DNA of 64,000 nucleotides from Paraspadella gotoi (GCA_051294375.1 CM119270.1:11263626-11327625), one strand, 5' to 3'; shown: positions 11,171 through 45,417, numbered from the stretch's first letter. Numbers and translations are program-made. Notes: generated by a model from the letters alone, not told the origin.

Positions 11171-13097
11171 GCGAAGTAACCCAGTTACGTGTCGGTCGTA
11201 ACGGCTTCACTTCGGAGCGCCTCCGGCCCAAACACGGAATGGCCCTAATCTCATCGCTCACGCCATCGTTGGCGTCGGATCTTTCCGCCTGTCACTAACT
11301 CGTTTTATCACTATACCTATCACAACGTTCACGCGTCGCTATCACCGAGAGTGTTTGGTTTGAATAAATAAAGATAATCTTTTTGATCGGCCTGATGGCA
11401 AATTTGATTTATACTTATGCTCTTTCCTAGATGCATTTTCGACTTAATATTTTTCATACAATTCGCGAAAAACCGAAGCTTTTAATTACTAACAAGATAA
11501 AACGAATTGTGTTCGCTGAAATTTCTCAATAAAAGTAAAATCTTTCATATCTTTAAGAAATCCGAATTAATCAAATAAATAATTCAAAACATCGATAGAT
11601 TAATGCACATTGCACATTTTTTATCAACCTTTACTGTTATACGTTTTTCTGTTATTAAGCGTTGTTTTATTGTTCTGTTATACGTAATTTAAATAAAAGC
11701 TTTTTTTTTTTTTTAAGATTGAGAAAACTCCTAACACGACCAGCATAATCTTCGTCTTTGACGACTTCAAGCTCCGTCGTGAGGAAAGATAGTTAATTCA
11801 ATTAGTTTTTTCCGTACGTTTCAGTATTTTATATTGCTTAATCTTTTTTTGGCTCTTGAGGTCACTGGTTTTTTTTGTTTTTTTTTTTGTTTTGTTTTAC
11901 TGTCCGACAGAAAAACTTAATAATAACACGTGAAGTGAAATCAAATAAATTCATTTTTTAAATATATTTTCAAATATCCGTTTTCATTGTATTGGAAAGC
12001 ACGAAAATAAAAAAAAAATTGTTTCACCTTCGCCGTTATCGACAATTCGCTCCTCTTAAAAACAACATGTACTTTAAAAAGAATTTAAGAGACACACAAT
12101 ATATACCCTTGAAATTTTATTTGTTGTCTTTTTTAAAAAAATATTTGTAAATGATAAAAAATAAGCAATATTTACGCTATTGTCCAACTACAGTCCTGTG
12201 CAAAATAAACGCGCCACTTTATTTCAGACTTTAAAAATCATCTTATAAACTTAAATAAAAAAAAAAACAGTTAGAAGTGATTTAAAGTTTATTGAAAGAT
12301 GATAAGTTTGGTATAAATTTTATTAAAATTGGGCCATTCGTTTAAAAGCAATAATTTTTTAAAATGAAGTATTTTACCGCGAAGCTGAATATAAAAAAAT
12401 CTGATAGATTTAAAACTAATCTTTTTTCTTCTAATACTAAGTCGATTAAAAATGAAAAAAACTACACTGGTTATCCAAACGGACAGCTGGATAACTGGAT
12501 TGCGCTATATCCCTAAATAATGATCTTAAGGTTATTAAAACATACGATGAAAGACAGGTCTATGATTCTAAAGCTTTTACTTAAATTTCAAATGGGTGTT
12601 AAATAAAATTATCAAATACTGTGGCTAAATTATCTGATAAAACGACCTCAAATTTTACAAGGTGTAAAAAAATGGCTTATGTTTTTTATTTTTCAACTTC
12701 CAGTACTTCATCTTGCTTACTTTTTTAGTTATGTGCTCATTAATGGCATGATAGAATTTCAAAAAAGCAATTTTTTTTATATTTGAATAAGACATTCCTG
12801 TTATAAAATATACTTTTATGAAAAAATGAAATGTTTTAAAATTTTGATTCATCGTATAGATATAGATATTGGAGTATGTATCTGAGCAATCTGAATGTCA
12901 AAAGCTGTTTCACAACTACAATGGTAGTATGGTGAAGATAAAAATCGATTTTCCCATTTGGTTTTGGAACATTCTATTTTAAAAAATCATATTTCCTAAA
13001 CCACTTGACCGATTGTAATAAAATTTAGTCACATTGATTCCTTTTTTAACAATTTTTATGAAGTAATCCTTTCTTTTTCGTTGTTAGTAGTGATTAG

Positions 13098-13216
13098 AGA
13101 ATTGACAAAGTTTTTATTTGCAACGAATTTTATTTTAAATGAACAGACATGTTTCGACTTGCTTTACAAGCCTTCATCAGCGTTTAGACAGTTTGGTTTG
13201 AAATTTGTGCATAAGA

Positions 13217-13265
<49 letters not shown>

Positions 13266-13335
13266 GGTAGGCTTGTAAAGCAAGTCGAAACATGTCTGTT
13301 CATTTAAAATAAAATTCGTTGCAAAATTCTCTAAA
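13098..13335. mobile_element. Nested inverted-repeat element of Penelope-like (hammerhead) type
   Basis: Two arms of about 50-60 bases are exact inverses: 13,117-13,170 reads toward TTTACAAGCC and 13,268-13,320 is its reverse complement. A GA array (about 13,219-13,262) sits between them. The arm sequence GGCTTGTAAAGCAAGTC followed by GAAACATGTCTG is the hammerhead-bearing motif I associate with Penelope-like retroelements. No reverse transcriptase is present. Confidence 0.65.
13142..13184 (-). ncRNA. Hammerhead ribozyme motif, complete core
   Basis: Read on the - strand: CUGAUGA (from 13,180 down to 13,174), a 6-bp stem II (GGCUUG with CAAGUC, loop UAAAG), GAAA (13,155-13,152), a very short stem III (ACAUGU, self-complementary) and the GUC cleavage triplet (13,148-13,146). 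Stem I can form from AACG before the core and UGUU after the cleavage site. Such short stem III usually implies dimer cleavage, as in Penelope-type hammerheads. The right arm (13,268 onward) keeps stem II, GAAA and GUC but has lost CUGAUGA. Confidence 0.65.
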
Positions 13336-14088
13336 CAATTTTTTTATATAATTTTTAAAAATGTCTTTATAGATTGTCTGGAATTTAAAGATATAAAGTG
13401 GCGCCTTTTTTTGCACAGGAGTGTAAGTCTAAGTTAACAATTTTTTAACACTTTTTCGGGGAAAGGGTGAGTTTATTTTTTTTCGGGTAGCGCTTAGAAG
13501 TGGGAAAGGGGTGGTTCGAATTTCTCTGCTTATAATTCAGAAGAGGGAATGTGCCCTGCTTTAAAATTCCGTCTGAGATTCAGAGCGGAACGGCTTTGAT
13601 CTACTCCAAGCCGCAACAGACGGGATGGGAGAATGAGCCAGTGAGGATGCCAAGGGCGAGGCCACAGATGGAGTTAACGAGAACAGATTGATGGAAATAA
13701 ATCGGTGCAACAGATGGGGACGTTGAGCACAAGGACGAAGCGAACGGAATTTGTCCGGGTTAACGACACTAAAACTTTTGTTAGTAATCCCATTAATTCT
13801 CTTTCGTTAAAAATAGAACAAAAAATGTGGGAATGAAAAACATATATTAAATCGTAAAAAATAATATTTTTTTTTATGTTATTGTTTCATTTGCCCTGTT
13901 TAATTAAACGCAGTTTTTTGCATCATAGCAACGAACGAGACAAGAATCATGAATGAGTTGCTGTCATTTCGCCTAAAGCGACTCAAGAACTGAAGGGAAA
14001 AAACCCGATAACTAAACCAATAAAAAAAGCCAATAATAAAAACGAAACAAAAAAGAACTAAAAAGGAGAAAAAAGAAATTAATCCAAT

Positions 14089-36877
<22,789 letters not shown>

Positions 36878-37207
36878 GGATAAAATGAATGCTTTTATGT
36901 CAGTTAAGTGATGTGGCGCTCATATGAGCCTATAAGAATAATTGAATGTTTATGTTTGTTTGTTGGAATGCTACTCGATGTTAGAAAATACGACGAATCG
37001 CTTTTGTTTTTATTCTTTCTATTTAATCATTTAATGGTATTTCCGATGTTCCTGCCAGAGTGAGAGGACATTTATTATGAAGAATATTTGACCCCAATGA
37101 GTCAAAAACCAGTATTTGCTATGCATTATCTGTATGAAAAGTTGATAAACTTTCATGATGTTTGAACTAAAATTTACATTGTATTATTATTTTTGTATTT
37201 TTATTTA

Positions 37208-37213
37208 AATAAA
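37208..37213 (+). terminator. AATAAA polyadenylation signal, ferlin 3' end candidate
   Basis: AATAAA about 330 bases after the exon 44b stop, in AT-rich sequence. None was seen between the two last exons, so both forms may share this end. Confidence 0.4.
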
Positions 37214-37691
37214 CTTGCTAACATAATTGTATTTTTACTTCTGAGAAGTTTATTTTAATTTTAACAGTTAGTCAAGTAGTTGGATATAGTGTCTAGAAGG
37301 TAAAAACTAATTAGTGAACAGAGCCTGTCCAAAGTTAGGGGCAAGATAGCTTATTAGATGAATGGATATTTTTATATTGGTTGTACCAATTTCATTGAGA
37401 TCTCCGTAAAGGCTAACTGCTTGTCTATGCTAAAAGGATAGGTGAAGTTACAATCTAAATTTAGTACTTTTTATTGAAAACAGCGAGAAACTGAGACTCC
37501 CATATTTCCTATTGGACAGAAAAAAAGTAAAGGATATCCCTAGGATAAAGAGTGAATAAACCTGATGTTTTCTGAATCATCTAAAACCTAAGGCGAAAAA
37601 TATCGCTATAGAAAGAAACGCACATATTTAACGTAATATCTTTCTATTCATTCTATGAAATCAGAACAGTCCGCTCCTTTATTACTCAGCT

Positions 37692-37697
37692 TTTATT
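37692..37697 (-). terminator. AATAAA polyadenylation signal for the 37,792-42,013 gene
   Basis: TTTATT on the + strand, i.e. AATAAA on the - strand, about 95 bases after the stop codon. The gene converges on the ferlin gene. Confidence 0.45.
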
Positions 37698-37791
37698 TCA
37701 GTTCCTCCTAATACTTTATGGGAAGACCCGTATGTGAAATGCAAATGACGATGAATCACGGGCGAGACTTCATTTCACCCACACTCGGCAA

Positions 37792-40700
37792 TCAAACTTC
37801 GAAAACTTCCACCAAAACGAGGGAAGTTCCGAAGCTCTCCTCCCGCTTTTCATCAAGGGTGGCAACTGAGGGAGGGAAAATAGGATAAGGCAAGTTACGT
37901 TGATAGTGATTGATTGTAACAATCTATTAGGAGATCAATAAAGAGTGACGGCCTAACCTTAACATTTGAGATTGAAAGTTTGCAAGAGTGTTTTTATTAG
38001 ATTTTTGGCTTATCCGCTTATAATAATTAGCTTATCTTTCCGACCATTTCATCTACCCATCACTACCCATCTCGAGCATCAGTATTATCTATCCATCTCC
38101 TAATCCATCAACCGATCCTAATCCATCCATCCTTCGCCCTCGTCTGCCTACCTTCAATGATGTAATTCATGTCCGGGTCCATCATGTCCGAGGGGATGTT
38201 GCACTCCATCGCCGTCCCAGGCAGATGCTTCCTGAAGATGGGGTCTGTGCCGCAGTAGCACTCGTCGTCGTCGACGCAAGGGCCGCAGTCCGGCCCGCGT
38301 GGCTTTTGGGCTCCTTCGTAGACTGGCGGATAGACCACCACCACGTATACAGGGTGCGGGCCTGAGGAACAGGCAACGGGTGGATATAGAGTGAGTCAAC
38401 AAAATATATTTTTTATGCCCTCTATGGCCGTTAAAATTTAAATCCCTTTCATAAATCTTTTATGTATTTTCTCGCCCTTAAATATTTTTAGATCTTCTCG
38501 ATATTCTAGATCCCTCGCAATATTCCTAAATCAAAATGGGTGAATTTTTCTCATCGTCGCTCACCGGGCGGATGTGACCAGGAAACCTTGAACTCTTGCT
38601 TCGATATCTTGTCGACTCTGAGTTTCCTGATTTCTTGCGTATCTTCTTCTCCTTGTCTGCTCGCGGAGAAAAGAGAGTCGGGGAATGTTTGATAATTACT
38701 GAACCTGTTTAGAAGGTCGTTTTTGACGAGTTGAGAAAAAAAGGCAATTTCATAAAACTCGTCAGCCCTTTTGACGTAAATGATAATTTATAATGTGAGG
38801 GAAAATGACTAGACTGTGTGAAAGTTGCAGATCAAAATTCGAATAGTTGTTCATGAACAGTTTTGTACTAAAGAACATTGATATATAAGAAAAAAATAAT
38901 TTATCAATTTTTACATACGCCCATATTTATATATAATACTTACCATAGAAAACGTCAAAATTTAAAAATAGTNNNNNNNNNNATTTATCAATTTTTACCT
39001 ACGCCCATATTTATATATAATACTTACCATAGAAAACGTTAAAATTTAAAAATAGTTTGTTTTTAGTTTTGAAAGCAGATTCAAATTCCTCATAAAAAGT
39101 TGATAAAAGAAAATATAAGTCTTAATCAAAAATTCTTTCATTAAGTCAACTAAAAGTTAACAAAACTATATTTTTTTACTAAAATTAAATTATAGGTTAA
39201 CAATAAAAGTTTTTTACCAACTTAATGAAATGATTTTCTAAAAAAAAGTTATATTTCCTTTCATCAACTTTTTGTGAGGAATTCGAATCTGCTTTCAAAA
39301 ATAGAAAAAAAAACATTTTAAAATTTTAACATTTTCTATGGTGAGTACTATGTATAAATATGGGCTTATGCGAAAATTGAAAAATAAAAAATAAATTAAA
39401 GTACAAGCCTGTTCATGATCTAAATTTTGATTCTACTAGTTTTGAGTATTTTTCCTACGCTTTACTGACCATTAACGATCAACGTCTGCTCAGGGGGTAC
39501 AAGACACTTTAACATGCTATTTATACACTAACAGAAATAAAAACGACGACAAAATCAAGAAAAATTCCTTGGAGCCTTACGTATGAATTTAGGAAAATTA
39601 AATTTGGAGTGTTTTACAAAATGTCAAAACAACCCTGACATCCAAATCAACTCATACTCAGCAGTTTACGGATTCCAGATAAAGAACTAAAAGCATTTGA
39701 AAAACAAATAAATAAAGACAAACAAACAATGCCCACCCTACCTGTAGATGATCTTGAGATCGAGATCGGGCTGCACGGCCGACGTGGTGTACTCTATATC
39801 GGGATCGTCATCCTCGCACTCGTCTGTCTCCGGACAGAGGAGCCACTCGAGCAGCGAGGGACAATCTTCGTCGTCGTCGCAGTCGATGATGGGGACGAAT
39901 TCGTCGCAGCCCCACTCCGCGTCGACGTACCAATCCCACGGCGATTCGCCGCAGTCGTTGGGGTCGCGAGGAAAGGTGTCGCCGTCGCCGAAGCGTCGAG
40001 GGGGGACTTTGGAAAGGGAAGGGGGATGAGGGGAGAAACTAATGAATTAAAAATCAAACGAAATCAGTCAAACCAATTCACCTTTTCAGCCCCAAACCAC
40101 CCTTCGCTAAAAAAAAATGTTCGAGGTATTTTCCCACCTCACCCCAGCTTCCTTCCCTCCTTTCACCGCCCACGAAACTCACTAATGTCCGTGGTCTTGT
40201 CCGCCCCCAACTTGGCCTTCTCTCCGCCCGCGCATTGACACCCGGCGTTGAGATTCCAGTCCATCGCGTCGCGGTTCGACGACGACGACACCAGATCCGA
40301 CGGCGCCGCCGACGTCGTCGCCGCCGGCACGCGCCGCGTCGATTGGCGCTTCGAAGGCAACGACCCCGTCGACCCACGATTCATCGTCGTCTGCCGCGCG
40401 GGTTGCGTCGAGTGCGCCTGCTGCGCCGCCGAGATGGGCGTGCCTCGCTGCCACTTTGACGCCCGCTGGGTTGGAGGGCCCTGACGGGTCGGCATCGACG
40501 GCTGAGTGGGTACGAAGGTCGGCAGGGCGATGGGAGCGAGGCCATCGACGCGCTGTTCGGAAGAAGATGCTCCCGACCCTACAGCCGACGTGGTCGAGGC
40601 GGGCGCGGCGTTGTTGACGTTGCGCGCGTAGATTTGAGACATTCGGTTATTTGAGAGGCTGTAACTAAATAGAAGGAAGGAAGAAAGATACAATCCGATT

Positions 40701-41352
40701 TGTCGTTTGTTCAATCGACGATAATTTGTTTTTCTCTTGTTTTTCTTCAGTTAAACAACGGAATTAAATTAATTTTGTCATTATCATTTAAAAAAAAACA
40801 GTTTGAACCATAAAGATCAAGTGAAATAACTATACATCAGTCATTAAAATTCATGATTTGCCGAATACCGTATTTTTATCCATATCAGTTACAAATATGA
40901 TCGTAACCAGCTAAATATTGTCTGTTTATCGTTCATATCATCTCCCTGGCATTTACCTTATCACCCAATAGCCAATCACCTTGGACATCCCTTACCAGTA
41001 AGGCGTCTTCACCACAACGGGCGAGGGGACGTTTCTCTTCTCCGCCCTCGTCGCCTTCTCCGGATCTATCCTGGCGCCGCCCACTCGGATCTCTTTGGCG
41101 GAATCGCGCCGGTGCCAAGAGGCGCCGGAACCGCCAGGGCCGGCGGGAATCACGTTGCCAGTCGGCGTCACCACCATCGGCTGATAGAATCGGCCGCCGG
41201 TGCGGATGGCGCGTAATTGGCGACGATCGGGAGCGATGGTCGTCTGGCGCAGACACGAGGGTGCGGAGGCGGTGAAGTCGCTAGTTTTCTTATTTTTATA
41301 TTATGTGGCAGCATCGAAAGCGCCAACTTAAAAGCTAAACAACTCCAAGAAA

Positions 41353-41445
<93 letters not shown>

Positions 41446-42013
41446 ACAACATACACCTGGAAGTAAAAAGAGACTACTTTTTAAGAGACTAAATCATTTC
41501 TGTTCGAACCCTGGGTCGGCTACATCTCCTGCTACTATTTTCCATTTCTTTTTATTACTCTATTTCAGTGTATTTATCAATCCCCAGTTTAATTAAATTT
41601 AATTAATTGTAATTCTTATCTTTTCCTTAATTTTTCCTTTTTCCCTTTTTCTCTTTTTGCTCTCTTCCGCCTTTCCCACCTCCCCCCCCTCTCCACTCTA
41701 CCTTCGCCACCTTCCCCAACGCCGACGCCGATCCCCGCGAATCCCTCCGCGGCGCCCTCACGACGCCGTAGCTTCGTTTCGCCATCATTCTATTTTGCGG
41801 CGTCGGTGAATCTCGGGACAACGTTGCCGGGTACGAGGTTGACGACGACCAAGGCTCCGGCGACGACTCGTCCGGAACGCGGTTCTCCCGCAGCGGGTCG
41901 TCGGGTTCCATGGGAACGAGCGTGTCGTCGTCGTCGTCGTCCTCCATCTCCGCCGACCGGTCTGATCTTCGGGCGTTGTTGGCCGAGATACTCTCGCGGG
42001 AAAATCCGGACAT
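37792..42013 (-). CDS. Unrecognised acidic, Cys-rich protein with a possible FN3-like region, seven exons
   Basis: Exons (transcript order): 42013-about 41702 (start ATG, MSGFSRESISANNARR), 41280-40996, 40658-40183, 40006-39742, 38656-38565, 38361-38152 and 37865-37792 (TGA). Junctions B to G agree in phase; A to B does not, so an exon or a base is missing. About 570 residues. N-terminal half: Asp run, then Ser/Thr/Ala/Pro-rich and probably disordered. C-terminal half: acidic with many Cys and Trp (SPWDWYVDAEWGCDEF and GPDCGPCVDDDECYCG). A fibronectin-III-like strand pattern appears in exons E-F (LRVDKISKQEFKVSWSHPP then PVYVVVVYPP). No signal peptide or membrane helix at the N-terminus, so an extracellular role is unproven. 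I do not recognise the family. Confidence 0.65.
38801..39464. mobile_element. Fold-back (inverted-repeat) element in an intron
   Basis: Two arms of roughly 250-300 bases are diverged inverses about a centre near 39,180; for example AAGCAGATTCAAATTCCTCA on the left matches TGAGGAATTCGAATCTGCTT on the right. The left arm contains a 10-N join. No coding capacity. Lies between the fourth and fifth exons of the - strand gene. Confidence 0.75.
38973..38982. other. 10-N gap with duplicated flanks
   Basis: About 75 bases ending at the N run (ATTTATCAATTTTTACATAC to AAAATTTAAAAATAGT) recur after it with two substitutions. Best read as an unmerged contig overlap. Confidence 0.85.
41354..41442. repeat. 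(CT)n microsatellite
   Basis: About 90 bases of CT dinucleotides in the first intron of the - strand gene; it could hide an exon-boundary slip. Confidence 0.93.
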
Positions 42014-42409
42014 AGTACGAAGGATAAACGAATAAATAAAAACAATATATGAGATAAAAAAAAATTAAAGAAGACTATTAGGTTGGGCGAAGGGTAAGAG
42101 CAAAAAATACCCGGAAATTTTTTTACTATTTTGTACTAAGATGTGATTTTCGGCCAACGACAAAGAGATAGAGAAGAAAATGTTTCAAATGTTGAAAATA
42201 AATTTTGCTTGTCTAAAAAGAAAGCTTCCCTACTATTGTTTTAGCCAATTAGCGAAAAAAAAAAGAATTCTTTTTTGAAAAGTGGAGGGAGACACAAGAT
42301 TAGCTGTTGAATTTAAATAAAACGATTTCATTCTTTACAAATTTAAAGAACATCCAGGACAGGAAACTTTATTCTCAAGAGACAAAGTTAGGAAATAAAT
42401 AAGACAAAA

Positions 42410-42415
42410 TTTATT
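42410..42415 (-). terminator. AATAAA polyadenylation signal for the small membrane-protein gene
   Basis: AATAAA on the - strand about 100 bases beyond the stop codon at 42,514. Confidence 0.5.
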
Positions 42416-42513
42416 TCATGATAGTGATTTTAGAAAAAACAATACAGTACGACGGCACGATTTAACTTATTGAACATAGAATACGGTATGACACAAAGTA
42501 AAAAAAGATAGTA

Positions 42514-43137
42514 TTAACCACTGGTAACAAAAAGGCCTTTGTTCGTACAATAATTTCGACAGACGATCCAGGCGGCGACGGCCAAAGCGGCGCCCAACAG
42601 GCAGGTGGAGCAGAAGCAACCGCACCTGCCGAAGTTGCCCCACCTGTTGTTGCGCATCGGCTTGCCCGTCACCAGCTCCGCGTAGGCGGATCGTTTTTCG
42701 GGAAACCACCACATGGCCGACCAGAAGAGACAGGCGGGGACGACGAGCACGGTGACGGCGAAGGCGGAGGCCGCGCCAAGACTGCAGGCGGTTTTGGAGC
42801 AGGGCGTGGCATAAGCGAGTGGCCCGTGACCCGAGAGGGAAGAGGAATTGGCGGACCGATTGGAGGGATTGTCGGCGAAAGAGGCCCCGGTGGGAACGGA
42901 TGTGATGATGGCGCTCGTGGCGATGGAAAGTTCGCATGCTGGTGACGTGAGAATCGCCAGTAAAACGAAAAGGCGACAAGTAGCTTGTAATAAAGGACAA
43001 TTGACATTAAATTTTCTTTTTATTAATATTATTGTCGAACTTTTGGCTGAGCGAATTTTTTTCTCAACATAACAACAGAGCAAATTTCGTAGTTCGTACT
43101 AAAACAAATAAACTAATGTAAAAGGTTTCTTACCCAT
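42514..43137 (-). CDS. Small multi-pass membrane protein, two coding exons, unrecognised
   Basis: Exon 2 (42983-42514, TAA) is open for 156 codons. Exon 1 holds only ATG plus one G (43137-43134) before a GTAAGA donor; joined in phase 1 it gives the N-terminus MATCRLFVLLAILTSPACEL. The 157-residue product has an N-terminal hydrophobic segment (TM or signal peptide), a loop with two N-glycosylation-like sites (NRS, NSS), a long hydrophobic helix (AFAVTVLVVPACLFWSAMWW) and a Cys-rich last helix (STCLLGAALAVAAWIVC). It resembles small tetraspan or MARVEL-like proteins but has no signature I can name. The alternative start within the retained upstream frame (MLCCYVEKK) lies in AT-rich, intron-like sequence. 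Confidence 0.65.
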
Positions 43138-45417
43138 TTTAGTATTTTATCACGTTTTTTTCTTTTCTGTCATAATTTAATATTTCTTTTTACTTGAGCT
43201 TCGATTATAAGAAAATCACGGAATCATTTTGAAATCGAGTTTTTGAAAAAACTGGTCTTTTAGACTTTAAATTTGTCCTTGACTGACAAACTCATTTTTG
43301 AAGAAAAACGGGTTTTTTACCTTATTACTTTTATGAACTGGATTTATTAAAAGAAAGAAAAAAGCCAAAAAAGAAAGAAAAAAGAGAAAAATAAGGAAAA
43401 AAATAAATACGTATAAATGAGGCGAGATGGAAAAATAAAAAAGTTTTCACTTTAACTAAAAAGGCTGAACAGCCAAACGAGACAAGCGAGACAACCGTGA
43501 CAAGCTACTTGATTAAACCATTTCTTACGTTTATACCAATAGAAAATATGTTATTGTTAAAAACTATAAAAATTAGGTTGGCGGATATTGAACTTCTAAT
43601 CTCGGTGCAAAATTGTTGTGTCCAAATGAAACCGTTTTCCTCTCACTATTGCACTAATTGTTATCAGTCAAACGCGTCAAAAAAATTATTCCTTATTTAA
43701 TAAGAATAATTTTTTTTGACGCTTTGACTGATAACAATTAGTGCAATAATATTTTGTAGAATTTGTAAGCATGCTTGTAAAATCAGACAAGCAAATATTT
43801 AAGTTACAAAAAATTCACATTTTTTTTATCCAAAAAACTTTAAAGTTTTACTAGAGTACAATTTAGCCTTTTTTCTTTCAGAATCATTAAAAAGAATTAA
43901 ATTTTCATTTATTCTTATGGGGTGTCATTAGTTTTAAAATTAATTATAATTTTGACTTAGTTTGACACTCACCCTGTAAGGAGGTTCAGCATAAGTAATT
44001 CTAAAATTGTATCTTGTATGTGCCCTATGATTATGCTTCATTTTGGTACTATTACCATCCCTTTATCTTTATTCCTTCAAAAGATATTAGAAAAATCAGT
44101 TTTTTTTCTCAACCTTCCTTTTAATTTCTTTTAAATAAAAATTTCGCGATTCAAACCGGACTATTTCATTTAAACCTGATCATTTTATATCAAAATCATT
44201 ATAAAATGAAAAAAGAAAAATAGGACAAGCTCTTCAGACACAAAGCTATCAGAATCGCGAAATTCGAAATTGCTCATGTTACAGGAACATAGAGCAATCC
44301 CGTTTGCAATTTTAAGTTTGTAAACTTTCCCTTTCATTTCTATAGTAAAAATGAGGTTTGAAAATTCTCCGGAGATGAGTAGTGCTTTTCCCCTGGCTTG
44401 TTTGATATTAAATCCTTTATCAAATGCCATAAAACGAATAGGACAAGCCTTCAGATGTAACGCTCTCGGAATCGTGCGTTTTTACAAGTGTTTTTTAACC
44501 GAATTTCTGGCAAACGCGTTTGCAATTTGGGTAGTCAGATTTGAACGGAATTCTCTATTAGAAAAGATGTTAATTTTTTAAGCGAGATTCTCGTCTACTT
44601 ATTATTTTGTTTTGATATTTTTTGTGACATTCCTTCTTTTATTTTTATCCTCTATTCAGCCTGAATATTATTTTTCAACCTGAGGCGACTTACCACTATT
44701 TTTCAATTCTACAAGCCCAAAAAGCAGTATATTTTTTTTTCTCCTTTTTTCCAATTTGTTTTGGTAATAGATTTTTTTTAATAGCTTCTTAGTGTAAATT
44801 AAAATTCCAGTATATAGAAGTGGTTTCGTGTAATTTATTATATTTATAAATATAAATGTTTTTCAATGATGCAAAAAAAAAAATTTGCCGCTTTTCAAAA
44901 GTTAAATTATTTCCTAGGTCCAAACTAATTATAAACAAAGATCGAAATAATTTAGCACAATTTATATATAATACCTACAAAAAGTAAAAAGAAATGCCTT
45001 TTTACACGTAAAACGTTTTTCTTTTTCGAGTTCAAAATTAAATCATTTTGTAAGATGTAACATTTTTAAAGGCCTTTAAAGAGATAATGTTTTTTTTTAA
45101 TCGATAAATTCCTGTTGAAAATCAAAAATAAGGGAATACGGGAGAAAAATGGCCGGGGGGCGATTGTGAGAATCTGTTGACAAGCCCGAAGTTAATTGTC
45201 TCTCAGTCGATCCTTGATCTTTTTTGTTCTTTACGCTTCTTTTTCTCAAGTTACCTTGGAGAACGTCGATACATTTGTCTTCCTCTAAACGATTTTCTCT
45301 CTTTCATTCCTTCTCTGTTTATTGTAGTCGGCATTAAAAATTTTTTTATAATCCACCATTTAAATATAAAACAAAGAAGAGACAATTGTTTTCATAAAGA
45401 GAGGAAAAATATAAATT
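43138..45417. other. Spacer between divergent genes
   Basis: AT-rich, no supported exon. Contains a 100-base perfect-arm hairpin (43,648-43,747) and, at about 44,220-44,560, two diverged tandem copies of a roughly 220-base unit (AGGACAAGC...TCAGA and GTTTGCAATTT shared). It should include the promoters of both flanking genes, but no clear TATA element was identified. Confidence 0.5.
43648..43747. repeat. Long hairpin, ~48-base arms
   Basis: ATTGCACTAATTGTTATCAG and onward is matched by its inverse ending CTGATAACAATTAGTGCAAT, with almost no loop (centre near 43,697). Only one or two mismatches (ACGCGTC against GACGCTT). Could be a MITE or a precursor of small RNAs. Confidence 0.8.

Larger units (their letters stand above)
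12191..13423. mobile_element. Tc1/mariner-like DNA element, degraded, no transposase
   Basis: The left end reads CAGTCCTGTGCAAAATAAAC with a GCGCCAC continuation. The right end is its inverse (GTGGCGCC then TTGCACAGGAGTG). Both ends are flanked by TA (12,189-12,190 and 13,424-13,425), the target site of Tc1/mariner elements. The 1.2 kb interior is AT-rich with no transposase frame, so this is a non-autonomous or decayed copy. A second copy in inverted order starts at 59,185. A separate inverted-repeat element is nested at about 13,098-13,335. Confidence 0.8.
8400..14088. other. Spacer between GPCR and ferlin genes
   Basis: No supported protein gene. It holds a CT array (about 9,554-9,627), an X-box-like palindrome (9,450), GGA and CGT trinucleotide tracts (10,107-10,136 and 10,288-10,326), a long GAC/GAA-rich low-complexity block (about 10,840-11,170) and a transposon remnant (12,191-13,423), all listed or described separately. 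Confidence 0.6.

Noticed and set aside
10857-11261. 134-codon Arg/His/Ser-rich frame on the - strand
   Set aside because: It reads a GAC/GAA low-complexity block; composition is fully explained by the triplets and there are no splice or start features.
12655-12852. 65-codon - strand frame as a transposase remnant
   Set aside because: Lys/Phe-rich AT-driven frame without any DDE or helix-turn-helix feature.
40933-41256. 107-codon Arg-rich frame on the - strand
   Set aside because: A shadow of the real exon 41280-40996, which is read in another frame that joins its downstream neighbour in phase.
42467-43007. 177- and 112-codon Arg- or Pro-rich - strand frames
   Set aside because: Shadows of the small membrane-protein exon; they lack the hydrophobic segments and the acceptor-phase fit.
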